Notes under the pieces: model-generated
Seen by the model: the letters and a program-made list of their open reading frames with translations, nothing else
What the model was told of the DNA's origin: nothing
The model's database searches: none
Assembly: GCA_029339505.1 (NCBI GenBank)
Contig: JAQISU010000210.1
Span: 10,429,501 to 10,493,500, forward strand
Origin: Unio delphinus
Taxonomy: Eukaryota; Mollusca; Bivalvia; Unionida; Unionidae
Reading direction: 5' to 3'
Length of the DNA: 64,000 nucleotides
In this document: positions 12,531 through 22,612 of the stretch, in pieces
How the letters are laid out: every line of letters begins with the position of its first letter
Numbering within the stretch: the first letter of the stretch is position 1
Made by a program: the position numbers and the translations under genes

Positions 12531-12805
12531 TTAGTTGCACGTGTCTCAATACACAACTAATTAAACGATACACATTTACTTGAATGCGGTTTGTGTGTTT
12601 CTTAAGGTACACGATATCTTTTCAGCAAGTTATTTAATAAATTCTGTTAAAACAATCCATTTCCTATTAGGATACGGAGGAATAATTGGCCATTTTATCA
12701 CTGACTTGTTTTTCAATTGTAGCACATATACATTGAAACTTGTCATTCTCGTTTTGACAAATTTCTCAGTTCCCGCTAACATTGATTGCTCCTTGCTAGC
12801 TAGAC

Positions 12806-12877
<72 letters not shown>

Positions 12878-13084
12878 TGTGTGTGTGTCAACTATAAATA
12901 ATATGACACATACGTATTAGCTAGACAAGTTTGCTACTCATGTCATCGGGAAAGGCACAATCGGTCTATGGAACTAGAGTGACATAATGGCATAAACGGT
13001 TCGTGCACATCTTGCTTCGATATTTCATTTCTCTGCAGCGCAAGACCTAGTACGTTTCCCAACACAAATGGTCAGCATAGTCAC
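12531..13084. other. host intergenic DNA with (GT)n
   Basis: No gene recognised. A (GT)n microsatellite with a few interruptions covers 12808-12888. Confidence 0.7.
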
Positions 13085-13455
13085 ACGGAGAAGATAATGG
13101 TGAATCAGAAACGGGGATTTGTACTCAACGGACCGAACAGGATGAAGATGAATCATACAGCGTACTTGTACTCAACTGACCGGACAGGATGAAGATGAAT
13201 CAGAAAGCGTATTTGTACTCAACAGACCGGACATGATGAAGATGAATCCGAAAGCGTATTTGTACTCAACGGACAAGGGAAGATGAAGATGAATCAGAAA
13301 GCGTATTTGTTCTCAACGGACCGGACAGGATGAAGATGAATCCGAAAGCGTATTTGTACTCAACGGACAAGGGAAGATGAAGATGAATCAGAAAGCGTAT
13401 TTGTTCTCAACGGACCGGACAGGATGAAGATGAATCAGAAAGCATATTTGTTCAC
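13085..13455. repeat. 46-47 bp minisatellite
   Basis: About eight copies of a 46-47 bp unit GACCGGACAGGATGAAGATG / AATCAGAAAGCGTATTTGTA / CTCAACG. Alternate units vary between GGACCGGACAGG and GGACAAGGGAAG, and a two-unit block is itself repeated (13250-13430). No sustained ORF. Confidence 0.93.
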
Positions 13456-14464
13456 AACGATGCTTCCTAATACACAGGCTTGATGATCTCAATTTGCATC
13501 GACAAGACACAACGCCTTACACTCTGCACAATGATGACAATGATGGCGATGTTCATAATGTAATTGCAAATGAAGGCCTGATATTACAGGTTACATATTT
13601 TGCAATGGGCGCATGATGTTATTAGAAGACAGTATTTGACTGAATCTTGGTTTTATTCGGTTTGTATTTGAGGGGCTCCAGTATTGATCAGCTCAAATGA
13701 AAAACGAAATATAGAGAGCTTGAACGGAAAACGTTTTTATTAGGCAAATGTATTTTTTACAGAAGGTAAACACTTTTAAGCATGCGTATTTGTAACTTTT
13801 TTCGTCAAGCTAGATACAAATATGTGACTTAGAAACATACCCTAAATTACAGAATGGAGAAAGCAAATACAACAACGCAGTGTCCAATCAGATTCTTTGA
13901 TAAACATGATGTTGCACATTTAAATTATTTGAGTAGTATCCTGTACAACATTTGAGTATTCAATAATTCCTATGACAATCTCGGCTTTCCATCTTCTTCA
14001 TGCATAATTAGCAGTAGACTGAACATAGTACTGTAAATTGTATGAAAATTGTTTGTATAAAATGTATTATAACTAACGTTTTAAAATTTCAAAATGTTAT
14101 GCAATATTACTCAATTTTTTTACTCTCGTAAATTACCACATATATATGACTCAATAGTCTAATATTACTCTCTTTTCTACTCTCGAATAAAGCTTTGAAA
14201 AAGTAAAGAAATAATTTATTTCATAAGAATGCAAAGTAAAAAATGGTTAACGAAGTTACGGCGAGTTTAACTCCAACTAATGCTAGGATTTCTTACACGA
14301 GATCGAATTAATAAAGTTCTAAATCAACTTAATATGTATTCCAATATAAATCCAAAGCTGGATTTGATCATGTGACAGTTGTTGCCCATGTTGTGGTGAT
14401 GTGTCATTACAATCCGATAATATATCCGTATTGTAAATTTCGCTATAAATCTGATAATATATCC
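13456..14464. other. host DNA left of element B
   Basis: AT-rich with no gene recognised. Immediately before element B, a ~36-bp motif TATCCGTATTGTAAATTTCG-C-ATAAATCTGA (14412-14454) recurs just outside the element's right end (32155-32192), so the target was locally repetitive. Confidence 0.6.
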
Positions 14465-14670
14465 AGCAGCAGAGAGGGTGAACCCTACAATTTTCCGAGC
14501 GTCGATTCGGAAATCTGAGGCTTCTGCCAAATAGTAAAAAAAATGGGGTCTATTCGATAAAATAAGATTTCCTCATATACGCCAACGTCGTTGTCATTCA
14601 CCCTCTCTGCTGCTGGAACTTTCAGTTCTGGGTTAATAATTCTTTTACGAGTTCAACCAAATATTTGATC
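14465..14670 (+). repeat. left terminal inverted repeat, element B
   Basis: Its reverse complement is at 31949-32154. The outermost 150 bp (14465-14614) is itself bounded by AGCAGCAGAGAGGGTGAA and its inverse TTCACCCTCTCTGCTGCT, so each end is a MITE-like foldback unit. The inner 56 bp continue toward the end of the penton-like gene. Confidence 0.95.
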
Positions 14671-14676
14671 GAGTTT

Positions 14677-16016
14677 TTAGGACCTTACAAACAGACTAAT
14701 CGCTAACACCTCATCTTGTAGATCAATCAAATTATTTGACTGGTCCGTGAGTCGGAAAATAATTCTTGTTAGCGAATTATTATGGCATCGCATGTAGACA
14801 GGATTAATTGGGTTTTCAATAATTAGGAATCCTGGAGGAGCTGTTGGTGCAAACGAATAAAGAATATATCCCTGCTGAGCTTGATTTGATTGCTCTAGAT
14901 TAATTTGATAGCTTCCTTCGATTGCATCACATACTAAATTAAGCGCAATCATCACTGAAATATTTACATTGTGGGGGCAATATGCCTACCTCCGCCATCT
15001 GGGTCATTATTATATTTAAGGAGTGTAGTTGAATCTTGTAATTGTAATGTCTTGATAACATCACCAATATGTTCTTTCAGTCTTTCAGCTTTGTACCCGG
15101 GAAGCTTGAAATTACGTAGATTGTCTTCTGTGGTCTTGTAACTGGTTAGGAATTGTTGTTTACTGTCGCTGTTGTCATTAATTATTGTTTTAATAATTAG
15201 TTCATTGATATATTCGATGTCAGATACAAGCTGATTTATTATTTCAATATGTTTTCGCGATTTTGTTTGCTGTAGTTGTTCTAGTTGTGTGTTATATAAT
15301 TGATTAATTTCCTTAAAATAATCAATGACGTCACTTAGCGTAAATGAAATAGTAACAGATGAGTCGGCTGTTATTTTAATGATAAAATCCCATTGCAATG
15401 TGTCTTTGTTGGTAAATATAAATCTATCGGCGATTTTTCCTTTTCTTATCTCAGATAAATTATCTCGATAACTGGGATTGATTTCATGATATGATTGTAC
15501 GTCCGTGGTTAAGTCAGTGGTGGCTCCGGGTGGTTTTTCAGGCCATCCTAACACTGTTCTTAACGAGCTGTTATAGATATCTACAATGTATCCCTCTGTG
15601 CTTATTTCGATCGACGACGAGAGCGTCGGTTCATGAAGTTTAATAGCTCTGCTAGATTCATTTCCAGTAATTGATTTTATTCTACGCTGAATTTCAGCAT
15701 CGATTTGCTCAATTTGGTACGACCCAGTTGGTAACGAAACAGTTTCCCACTCTGGAGTGCCATCGGGTTTATTCTTATACGAGAACACCAGTGCGTTATT
15801 GGGTTGCTGACCACCAAATGCAACAGATCTGATATTAGGCCAGCTATGATATACTCGTAATTTTGCCAGCGCGATCTCACAAACTGGAATCGGAGAAGGG
15901 AAGTTCACACTAAATTCGGGGGTTGTTGATGTTATTGATATCATGCTTGTTCGTATCGGAGTGGTATTCTCCGCGATTCGTTGAAGCAGTTGCAATTCGT
16001 TGAATTGTAGTGACAT
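14677..16016 (-). pseudogene. penton-like minor capsid protein, one frameshift (element B)
   Basis: The N-terminal 350 residues are open from MSLQFNELQ at 16016 (or from 16037 upstream). Motifs in order: SMISITSTTPEFSVNF, LAKLRVYHSWPNIRS, GSYQIEQID, VDIYNSSLRTVLGWP and NNDPDGGGRHIAP. A one-base deletion near 14972 ends this frame. The C-terminal part (IALNLVCDAIEGSYQINLE, FAPTAPPGFLII, YMRCHNNSLTRI, NNLIDLQDEVLAISLFV) follows in the next frame and stops 7 bp before the terminal repeat. The C-terminal 'DLQ-x-EV' strand resembles Polinton penton proteins (single jelly roll); residue-level identity to adenovirus penton is not visible, so the name is provisional. Confidence 0.7.
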
Positions 16017-16638
16017 TATTATTAACGCTGTCTTCAATTTCCAATTTCAACATCGCGGAGTTATACAACTGGGTCATCGTGGAAAATTCAACATCGGATA
16101 TGAACGAATTATCAATTGCGTGTGAGATTAACTCGGATAATTTCGAGTACGCGTCAAATACCACCCGATACTGAGCTGTATAATCACTGAGTTTTTTCTG
16201 AGAACACGATGATAACTTTTTAGTTATCGCGGTGGCGACTGCCGCAATTATTGTTGCCGCGGAGATAGCAATTGGAACTGCAATCGGCGCGATCATGATC
16301 ACCGTCCCTAATATAACTCCCGCGCTGGCCATCACACCGGATATCGAGTACACAGTTACATCGATGGTGGTAATTCTTCTACGGTATTTTTTTATTTTTT
16401 CACGATAGCGCTCAGACAGCGACGCTAAGTTTGCGGAAAATTCTTTTACGGTGTCGTATCGATATTGATGCGATGACGGTGACTTTGTCACTGGCGATGA
16501 TTTCATTGTTGTTGTTGTTGGCGTCGTCAATGACTTTGTTGATGGCTTTGCCGGCGATGATTTCATCATTTCTGATGGCTCTGCCGGCGATGATTTCATC
16601 ATTGCTGATGGCTCTGACATTAGTGACGATTTCATCAT
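15910..16638 (-). CDS. hydrophobic two-helix protein (element B)
   Basis: The 242-residue frame opens with a low-complexity Ser/Pro/Lys segment made of repeated MMKSSP units (residues 1-55). Then come YRYDTVKEFSANLASL, a basic KIKKYRRRI stretch, and two hydrophobic segments (about residues 92-112 and 114-138, ending ATAITKK). The C-terminal third is helical (KLSDYTAQYRVVFDAYSKLSELI). The last ~107-128 bp overlap the start of the penton-like gene in a different frame, as in the other copies. No known family recognised; a membrane or capsid-interior protein is plausible. Confidence 0.7.
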   Translation of the reverse strand: MMKSSLMSEPSAMMKSSPAEPSEMMKSSPAKPSTKSLTTPTTTTMKSSPVTKSPSSHQYRYDTVKEFSANLASLSERYREKIKKYRRRITTIDVTVYSISGVMASAGVILGTVIMIAPIAVPIAISAATIIAAVATAITKKLSSCSQKKLSDYTAQYRVVFDAYSKLSELISHAIDNSFISDVEFSTMTQLYNSAMLKLEIEDSVNNNVTTIQRIATASTNRGEYHSDTNKHDINNINNPRI

Positions 16639-16786
16639 TGTTGTTATTTTAAACCCGCTAGTGTTTTCAATTATTTTCCTCTTCCGGGTGGTAGATCAGG
16701 GTGTTTGCTGGTCCAATGTATTCTAAACACCAGTGTATATTTCTTCTAATAGTATCATCAACGGCAGTGATATCGAAAGTTTCTTT

Positions 16787-18229
16787 TTAACCCTCGATAA
16801 GTACTGTCGCGGTGCCACCAACGTAGGTTTTACCTCTCACGATGATATTAAATTGCTTGTCAGAGACTAACGTCATCCTGTAGATATCAGAGATATCCTC
16901 CCCTTTGAGATTGACTTCCAATTTAGTATTCGAGTTTTTTATCCAATCAAAGCTCCCATAATCGACCGTATACACGATATTTCTAACGCTGTCTGGATGC
17001 GAAATTTTTACCTTATTGATGGCCTCGCTAATTTCCGCGAGAGATATAGCCGTGTTGAGTGGGGTTCCAAAGAACTTATCGATGACGTCGTTGGTTGTTT
17101 TTTGTTTATCAAGCACACGCTTGATTTCCGCGAGAGATATAACCGCGTTGAGTGGGGTTCCAAAGAACTTAGCGATGACGTCGTTGGTGACTTTGTCGCT
17201 GGTGGAGAGATTTTTAAGACCTGTTTGTAGTTTAATAATATCGTCGATGATGTCGAAATATTTTTTGATGATTTTGGTATCTTTCATTAACGTTGCATCG
17301 CGGTCTACGAAAAATGAAATCACTAGCAAGTCAAGTTTCAAATTAGTTCGGCTTTGAAAATCAGTATTGAGTTGATTATATGTCACCGTGGGAATGTAAG
17401 TTCTAGGACCCTCAAAGAAATTTTTAGCCCTTTCGTTGGTGATTTTTTGTTCGTCAAACACACGCGCGATTTCCGTGAGGGTTGGGTTTACTAATGTTTC
17501 GAGATTACTCGCCGTGGGATCGGATCCAAAGAACTTAACAACGGCATCATTGATTGGTCGCTGTATCAGATCGAACCTTGCATCGATTCTAGAAACATGT
17601 CCGATGATGTCGAGATAGGTTCTTTGGATTCTTTTTATTATCTTATTATTACTGCCTATAAAAAATGAATTAACGAGTTCGTTAAATCCAGAATTTATTT
17701 GTTCGACATAATGCGCGACTAAGAGATTATATGCCGTCGTGACGCTGTTACTTTCAGAACCTTTAAAGAAATTTTTAACGAACTCGTTGGTGAGTTTTTG
17801 TTCGTCAAGCGCGAGTTTAATTTCAACGAGAGACATACTAACCACAGGTGGGGCTCCAAAGAACTTACCAACGATATTTCTTCGAAAAGCATTATAACCC
17901 CGAAGATGATCATCCAGCTCACGGCCGTGGGCGGCAATCGCGTCGGTGATCGTAGACACAAGTGCGCCTGGTTTAAGTCGTCCACCGCTGGAATACAGCG
18001 CAATAGAGTTTTCAGCGGCGTCGTGTTGTCGTTTTAAAATGTCATCCAATGACACATCACTGGATTTCAATTTACCCTGGCGATCTTGAAATACAACTAT
18101 TTCGTTCGGGTCAACACTTACTAAATTTAACGTCTCAGCAATTTCATCTTTAATTATTTTTTTTACATCCTCGATAGAACCCGCAGATGGTTTCGACATT
18201 GACAGAGATTGTCCCCAGATATTAATCAT
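16787..18229 (-). CDS. fibre-like repeat protein (element B)
   Basis: The start is the ATG at 18229 (MINIWGQSLSM), because element C uses the same motif; the longer frame begins at a TTG. The ~480-residue protein has an N-terminal segment (VDPNEIVVFQDRQGKL, SLDDIL), then about six imperfect units containing FFG/FFEG-x-P, a TLTEI/SLAEI motif and a short helix (for example KFFGTPLNAVISLAEI followed by KFFGTPLNTAISLAEI). It ends in a beta-rich C-terminus (NIVYTVDYGSF ... VGGTATVLIEG). Repeat shaft plus beta-rich head resembles a fibre layout. Element A has two units and element C none of this type, but C has another repeat. The adsorption role is inference. Confidence 0.65.
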   Translation of the reverse strand: MINIWGQSLSMSKPSAGSIEDVKKIIKDEIAETLNLVSVDPNEIVVFQDRQGKLKSSDVSLDDILKRQHDAAENSIALYSSGGRLKPGALVSTITDAIAAHGRELDDHLRGYNAFRRNIVGKFFGAPPVVSMSLVEIKLALDEQKLTNEFVKNFFKGSESNSVTTAYNLLVAHYVEQINSGFNELVNSFFIGSNNKIIKRIQRTYLDIIGHVSRIDARFDLIQRPINDAVVKFFGSDPTASNLETLVNPTLTEIARVFDEQKITNERAKNFFEGPRTYIPTVTYNQLNTDFQSRTNLKLDLLVISFFVDRDATLMKDTKIIKKYFDIIDDIIKLQTGLKNLSTSDKVTNDVIAKFFGTPLNAVISLAEIKRVLDKQKTTNDVIDKFFGTPLNTAISLAEISEAINKVKISHPDSVRNIVYTVDYGSFDWIKNSNTKLEVNLKGEDISDIYRMTLVSDKQFNIIVRGKTYVGGTATVLIEG

Positions 18230-18252
18230 TATTGTTAGCGCAACTTGTATTT

Positions 18253-18684
18253 TCAATTTATTGATTCTCTAAAATTACCCTGCAATTTCCCACTCGTGTA
18301 TTCGTTTACAACCAAATGAGGCGGTTTCTGCGACGATGAAATCTCCGCGAGGACATTTAATACCTCACGGCCACATATCGGTGGATCATTTAATTGTTGT
18401 GTTGGCAGCGTGGAATAAAAAATCGGAATTGATTGATTCTTTGAATTTATATACCGCATAAATTCGCTCGGTGGGGCTAACCCATATGAATCGAAATAAA
18501 CAATCCCACGTGGATCAATCGCGTATGCAACCCAGTGGGTTCCCGATCCGTTACTGTTATCAAGATTGATGATACCGGTTTCAACGCGTTTAGGTTTTCT
18601 CGGTAATTGATCTCTCATAAAAACCCCTCTGAAGTTTTGTATCGCTAGTTTTTTAGCAGCATCAATTAAATCAAAATTGGACAT
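18253..18684 (-). CDS. adenain-like cysteine protease (element B)
   Basis: The ATG at 18684 (MSNFDLIDAAKK) matches the other copies, although the frame stays open upstream to 18765. The 143-residue protein has the adenain order of active-site motifs: GTHWVAYAIDP (catalytic His), IVYFDSYGL (acidic residue), STLPTQQ (oxyanion-hole Gln) and PPICGREVLN (nucleophile Cys). It is shorter than the ~204 residues of adenovirus protease. It lies 23 bp upstream of the fibre-like gene in the virion-gene block. Capsid-precursor maturation is the family role. This is one of the few open genes of element B. Confidence 0.88.
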   Translation of the reverse strand: MSNFDLIDAAKKLAIQNFRGVFMRDQLPRKPKRVETGIINLDNSNGSGTHWVAYAIDPRGIVYFDSYGLAPPSEFMRYINSKNQSIPIFYSTLPTQQLNDPPICGREVLNVLAEISSSQKPPHLVVNEYTSGKLQGNFRESIN

Positions 18685-18704
18685 AAGGAGAATTAGGCTT
18701 TCAA

Positions 18705-19204
18705 CTAATAAACCGTTCCTGGTAGTCTTAGACCCGATCCGTGAACGGATCTCCCGCTGTACCATGAATACGGGGTTCCTGGTAGTCTTAGAACCTTTCC
18801 CTTTTTTTTATATCCTCGTCCCTTCTTCGGTTCATATGATTGAGCAATGCCTTCTATCGCTTTTGTTCCCAAGGCTCCAGCTGCCCCCATTGCGACGCTT
18901 TTGCAACTGCTGGTGCGGCCGCTGCAATTAATCCTGGAATCGCAGCAAACAACGGGAATATACCACCTGATTTTATCATGTTGGCGACTGCGGCTTTTGA
19001 AAATACAATTTGAACCCCTCGCGGTTTCTTTAGCGCATCATTGAAATGTTTTATTTGACGATCCGTCAATGATATTTTATGTGTACCGCCGGACATCTGC
19101 GCTGGTTTCAACGTTATTGTTGTTCCACATTCTTTAGCGGATTTTGATCTCAATTTCTTGACCTGACCATCAGTCAGATTGACACTAACAACACTATATG
19201 TCAT
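18705..19204 (-). pseudogene. pX-like hydrophobic basic protein, frameshifted (element B)
   Basis: The start is MTYSVVSVNLTDGQVKKL at 19204. The order of parts is a helix ending KSAKECGTTITLKP, an LTDRQIKHFNDAL block, the hydrophobic core GGIFPLFAAIPGLIAAAAP, and then a frameshift near 18890. The basic Gly-rich tail (KKGRGYKKKGK) and the RLPGTPYSWYSG repeats follow in the next frame to 18705. The tail overlaps an upstream extension of the protease frame. The layout recalls adenovirus core protein X plus a membrane-active segment; this is family-level inference. Confidence 0.7.
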
Positions 19205-19264
19205 TTTATTGTAAAACACATTTATGCTTTCAATTGATCTAATTGGAAACTCTTCAAGTTTCAT

Positions 19265-20645
19265 TTACATATTTTCTACTGGTGCATCAACTACTCTCAT
19301 TCGTCCACCAATACCTTCAAGTAGCATTGATTTGTCGCTGAGAATAACAGCAACCGCTCTATAATCAACGCCACCAGGAGTTATACGAGCTCTGAAGTGT
19401 ATATCAACGACGGATTGTCTCATTAAATCAAGATGTTCCAGCGAAAAGTAATAAATCGGGTATAGGTTTTTAAAATCAAGTTGCGATATTTGTAAACCAG
19501 TATCAACATTTTGATCACGACCCATATATGACAGCATCCGATGATACACACGTGCTATGTGGTTAGTGTCGTAATCAAGCTGTATATCCTCGGTTGGTTC
19601 TTGTTGTCCGTTTATTCTCAGCGAAACCTCCTTGACTCCTAATTTATCAAATATCATATGACTGCGTTCTTGGGAGCCTTATCGATTCTGATTCTGCAGC
19701 GCTATAAATATATGACGTGGAGCTGAAACGCCTTGTTTTGATGCCAAGTGCCATGTAAATGTATCAGCAACATTATCCAGTTTGACGTCAGTCGTTGTTG
19801 TTAGCCAACTTAGCAATGATTTGCCGCCTGTTTCCATAAATGAGAGCAGCCGCTCTTCTCTGGTAATTGATGGGGTCATTACTGGCATCCACAATACTAT
19901 TTTACTCAAAACAACTTTACCATCAGTGGCACCAGTACGCCAAATTGCATCATTGTCATTGCCTTTTCGCACTAACGCGATTGTGTGTTTGGCTCCATAG
20001 ATGACTTTTCTGACATTTCTGCAGAATCCAAATATGTGATGGAGTGAAATAGCACATGAAAAATATCGCTGCTGTCCTTGCAATGCTAATTTTCGTGTTG
20101 CAAATCCTAGATTAAAATTACCATTAACTTCTTTTATAATTTCAAAATCAGCGCCTGGTCTGGCTCGACGTTCTGGATTATCCGCTTCTTGTTAATTGGC
20201 AACTGAAGTGTCTTGCGGTGTTAACACTTTAATGTATTGAAGGTGGTCAGCGTTATCAGTAGTATCTTTTGCAAACATCATAGACGGACCAGCCGATCTT
20301 GTATAACCATCGGAGTATCTTGCTAGTCCGATTATTGTTGTTGCAACATCAACCTCACGGTCTATTGATTCAATTTCTTTTCCATCAATGAGATATCTTG
20401 CACTTTCAAATAACGCCATTATGCCGTTATTAACAAAACCAACTCGGATATTTGAATCATTTGCATATGGTGGATCATTATGAGCAGCATCGTTTGTTAC
20501 AAGTTTTCCTTCTACTTCGATAAATGCTTCACATGGCAAAAAGTATTTACTGGTATCTTGAACTTGAAGTTCAGCTCGCGATCGTAGGTCGGGTTGTGTT
20601 GCATGGTAGGAATAGTATTGATAATCGCGGACGGAATTTTAAACA
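19265..20645 (-). pseudogene. double-jelly-roll major capsid protein, decayed (element B)
   Basis: Homologous along its length to the intact protein at 46861-48279. About 45 bp and the frame are lost just after the start codon at 20645. The rest is in one frame but is interrupted by two TAA codons, one near 20190 and one near 19680. Conserved blocks: YFLPCEAFIEVEG, GFVNNGIMALFESARYLIDG, SAGPSMMFAKD, LHHIFGFCRNVRKVIYGAKH, ARVYHRMLSYMGRDQNVDTG and LYPIYYFSLEHLDL. These blocks match the Polinton/adintovirus hexon family (general knowledge), which forms the icosahedral shell. Confidence 0.85.
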
Positions 20646-20711
20646 TTTTATTAAAATACTAATGTTTTCAATTGGAAACGCTAGCGTTTTAACTCTTTGT
20701 AATCATCGTCG

Positions 20712-21167
20712 TTAAAAATTCTTCGAATTTCTTTGTTTCAAACCACTTCCTGCTATTGCGTTCATGATAGCGCTATCTGTTACCGGTGAAGCCGGAGTCA
20801 CCGAAGCAGCCAACGACGCTAGTTTTTCTTCCACTGCGCTATTTATTGCTTTGCTGATTTTTGCAGGCATCACTGTAATTGATGGCAGCACTAGTGGTTT
20901 CACCACCGACTTAGTCATTCCTGGTTTCTTTCGCACCAATGATGCTATTTTATCTTTCGCAGCAGAAAATGCCTTTCCGGCAAGATTTCCAACGAAATTG
21001 ATTCCCTTATCACGAATTACATCAATGGCCTTCATTGATAATTGTTTAGCTAATGGCGCCACTTTTGGGGCCATTTTTGTAAATAACCCCGCAATGGTAT
21101 TGCCGAAACCATCTCCGTAATATGCTCTATAAACAGGCAATCGTGAGTTCACCACGTAGATATACAT
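20712..21167 (-). CDS. Gly-Leu-Gly pVI-like minor virion protein (element B)
   Basis: The frame from an ATG at 21167 reads YVVNSRLPVYRAYYGDGFGNT, then FTKMAPKVAPLAKQLSMKA, a Lys-rich stretch (AAKDKIASLVRKK) and an Ala-rich C-terminus ending IAGSGLKQRN. Polintons commonly encode such a protein, with a GxGxG amphipathic N-terminus, compared with adenovirus pVI; membrane lysis on entry is inferred. The native start (MIIHYN... in element C) is missing because a deletion joins this gene to the upstream one, so the start used here may be adventitious. Confidence 0.65.
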   Translation of the reverse strand: MYIYVVNSRLPVYRAYYGDGFGNTIAGLFTKMAPKVAPLAKQLSMKAIDVIRDKGINFVGNLAGKAFSAAKDKIASLVRKKPGMTKSVVKPLVLPSITVMPAKISKAINSAVEEKLASLAASVTPASPVTDSAIMNAIAGSGLKQRNSKNF

Positions 21168-21169
21168 TA

Positions 21170-22191
21170 ATGTCCATGATACCGCCGGCAAATAATCGTC
21201 TACAGATATCAGCTGCTTAATTAATTATCTCGACGGAGTTGTTTCCGGCTCGCTTCCCTCCGATGAGAACCTCTAACCGTGATATATCACTGAGAATGTT
21301 ACCGGGACAAGTAACTAGACCACTACCTGAAATTACTGGCGATTTCTGAGATTTAGAAAATCCCTCCCCCACACTATAAAGTTTTTCAAAATCCGTACCT
21401 TGTAAATAACTAAAAGGATCATCATCTCGATCAGATGGTCCAGGCGAAGGTCCAAGCGAAGCTTGGGGTGGTAGTTGTTGTTGAGATTTTTCTTGTTTAG
21501 CAGGTGAAAAAGATATTTTTTTTGCAGGTTGTTGTCGCCGCCGCTGCAGTCCTTGTGGTTTTCTTTGTGATTTTTGTTCTTCATATTTATTATACACTAT
21601 ACCCACCGCATTGATATATTCAATGTATGATGCACTATATGTCTTAATTTGACTTTTTTCAGTTTTAATTTTGTAAAATATATCAGCCCAATGTTGTATA
21701 CCTCTTACATACTTGTGCTGCTCTGGTTTTAACATTTTTTTTCTGTTTTCATACGTCGTAACAACAAGTGCAGGAAGCTCTGCATGGCCAGTCTTATCAA
21801 TTGTTGCTAACCCTTCTTCGTTAAATCGCGCGCGTAATTCATCTACTATTTTATCATTGGTCTTTTTCGGACCAGGTGGGTTTTTTTGTAACAACGCTGA
21901 TGTCTTTTCAGTTTCCGCTGCTATCTTTTCAAGCACACCAAGAAAAGGCACTTCTCGTCGCTTGCCTTCCTCAGGAATATCCCCAAATATTGCTCGTTCA
22001 GTTGCTGTTTTCACATCGCTGGTCGCCTTAGTTACCGGGGCAAACAGTTGTTCACTTGACACAGAAAAGTCAGTCTGCGCTTGTTGTCGTTGTTGAAGTT
22101 TCTCACGAAGTCTGTCTCGAACCGGTATAAACTTTTTAATTGCTGCTAGCCGCTCTCGGGCTAATCTAGTTGTAAGCGATTCACCTACCAT
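21170..22191 (-). pseudogene. coiled-coil virion-block protein, truncated (element B)
   Basis: The 324-residue frame starts MVGESLTTRLARERLAAIKKF and contains Gln-rich helices, a basic Gln/Pro-rich linker (about residues 205-250) and the C-terminal block LVTCPGNILSDISRLEVLIGG followed by KRAGNNSVEIIN. It stops there at a TAA where element C has GAA. The next residues of the family (AADICRRLF-GGIMDI) are still readable after the stop, before the deletion that removes the C-terminus and the intergenic gap. The function is unknown; position and conservation suggest a structural protein. Confidence 0.7.
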
Positions 22192-22256
22192 ATAGTGTTT
22201 GTGAACTGAGTTTTCAAATGTGAAACTATCACAATTAAAAGCTGAGTTATTAAATA

Positions 22257-22535
22257 ATGTACCATCAAGCTAACGTATCCATCTCCGACAAGGTTAAACT
22301 GTACGACGCTATCCGCGAATGTTTCAGAAATAACATCGCTGAGGATTTCAAAATTGTAATATCTGAGAACGGAAATGAACGATTTTTATTAACGACACGG
22401 CAACAACAACAACTACGTGAAAATGGAGGCGTCGCGGTGATTACTTGCTACCACGACCAGATCATCCAGTACGCACATAATTGCATGAGTAAACCCAAAC
22501 TGCTGAGTATCATTTCAGGAGAAAATCCTATGTAG
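22257..22535 (+). CDS. 92-aa ORF on the opposite strand (element B only)
   Basis: The only plus-strand ORF inside the virion-gene block. It starts MYHQANVSISDKVKLYDAI and includes LLTTRQQQQLRENGGVAVIT, which resembles the LTTRQ-x-KHF ... GVQIT block of the pX-like protein. This may mark a distant paralogue of that N-terminal module. In element C the homologous interval (44793-45306) has no ORF. The frame is open and the composition is protein-like, but the function is unknown. Confidence 0.5.
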   Translation: MYHQANVSISDKVKLYDAIRECFRNNIAEDFKIVISENGNERFLLTTRQQQQLRENGGVAVITCYHDQIIQYAHNCMSKPKLLSIISGENPM

Positions 22536-22612
22536 TTACAAAAAACGCTAAAAAAAATAAATTTTTTAAATTATTTACTGAAAGTCTATTTTTTATAGTA
22601 ACGCTCACGTGG

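Noticed and set aside
12246..12612. Three overlapping minus-strand ORFs with CHHVQS repeats
   Set aside because: A 37-bp unit not divisible by three, read in all frames; a repeat artefact.
16431..16652. Hydrophobic plus-strand ORF opposite the MMKSSP repeats
   Set aside because: Shadow of a low-complexity coding repeat; no homologue in the other copies.
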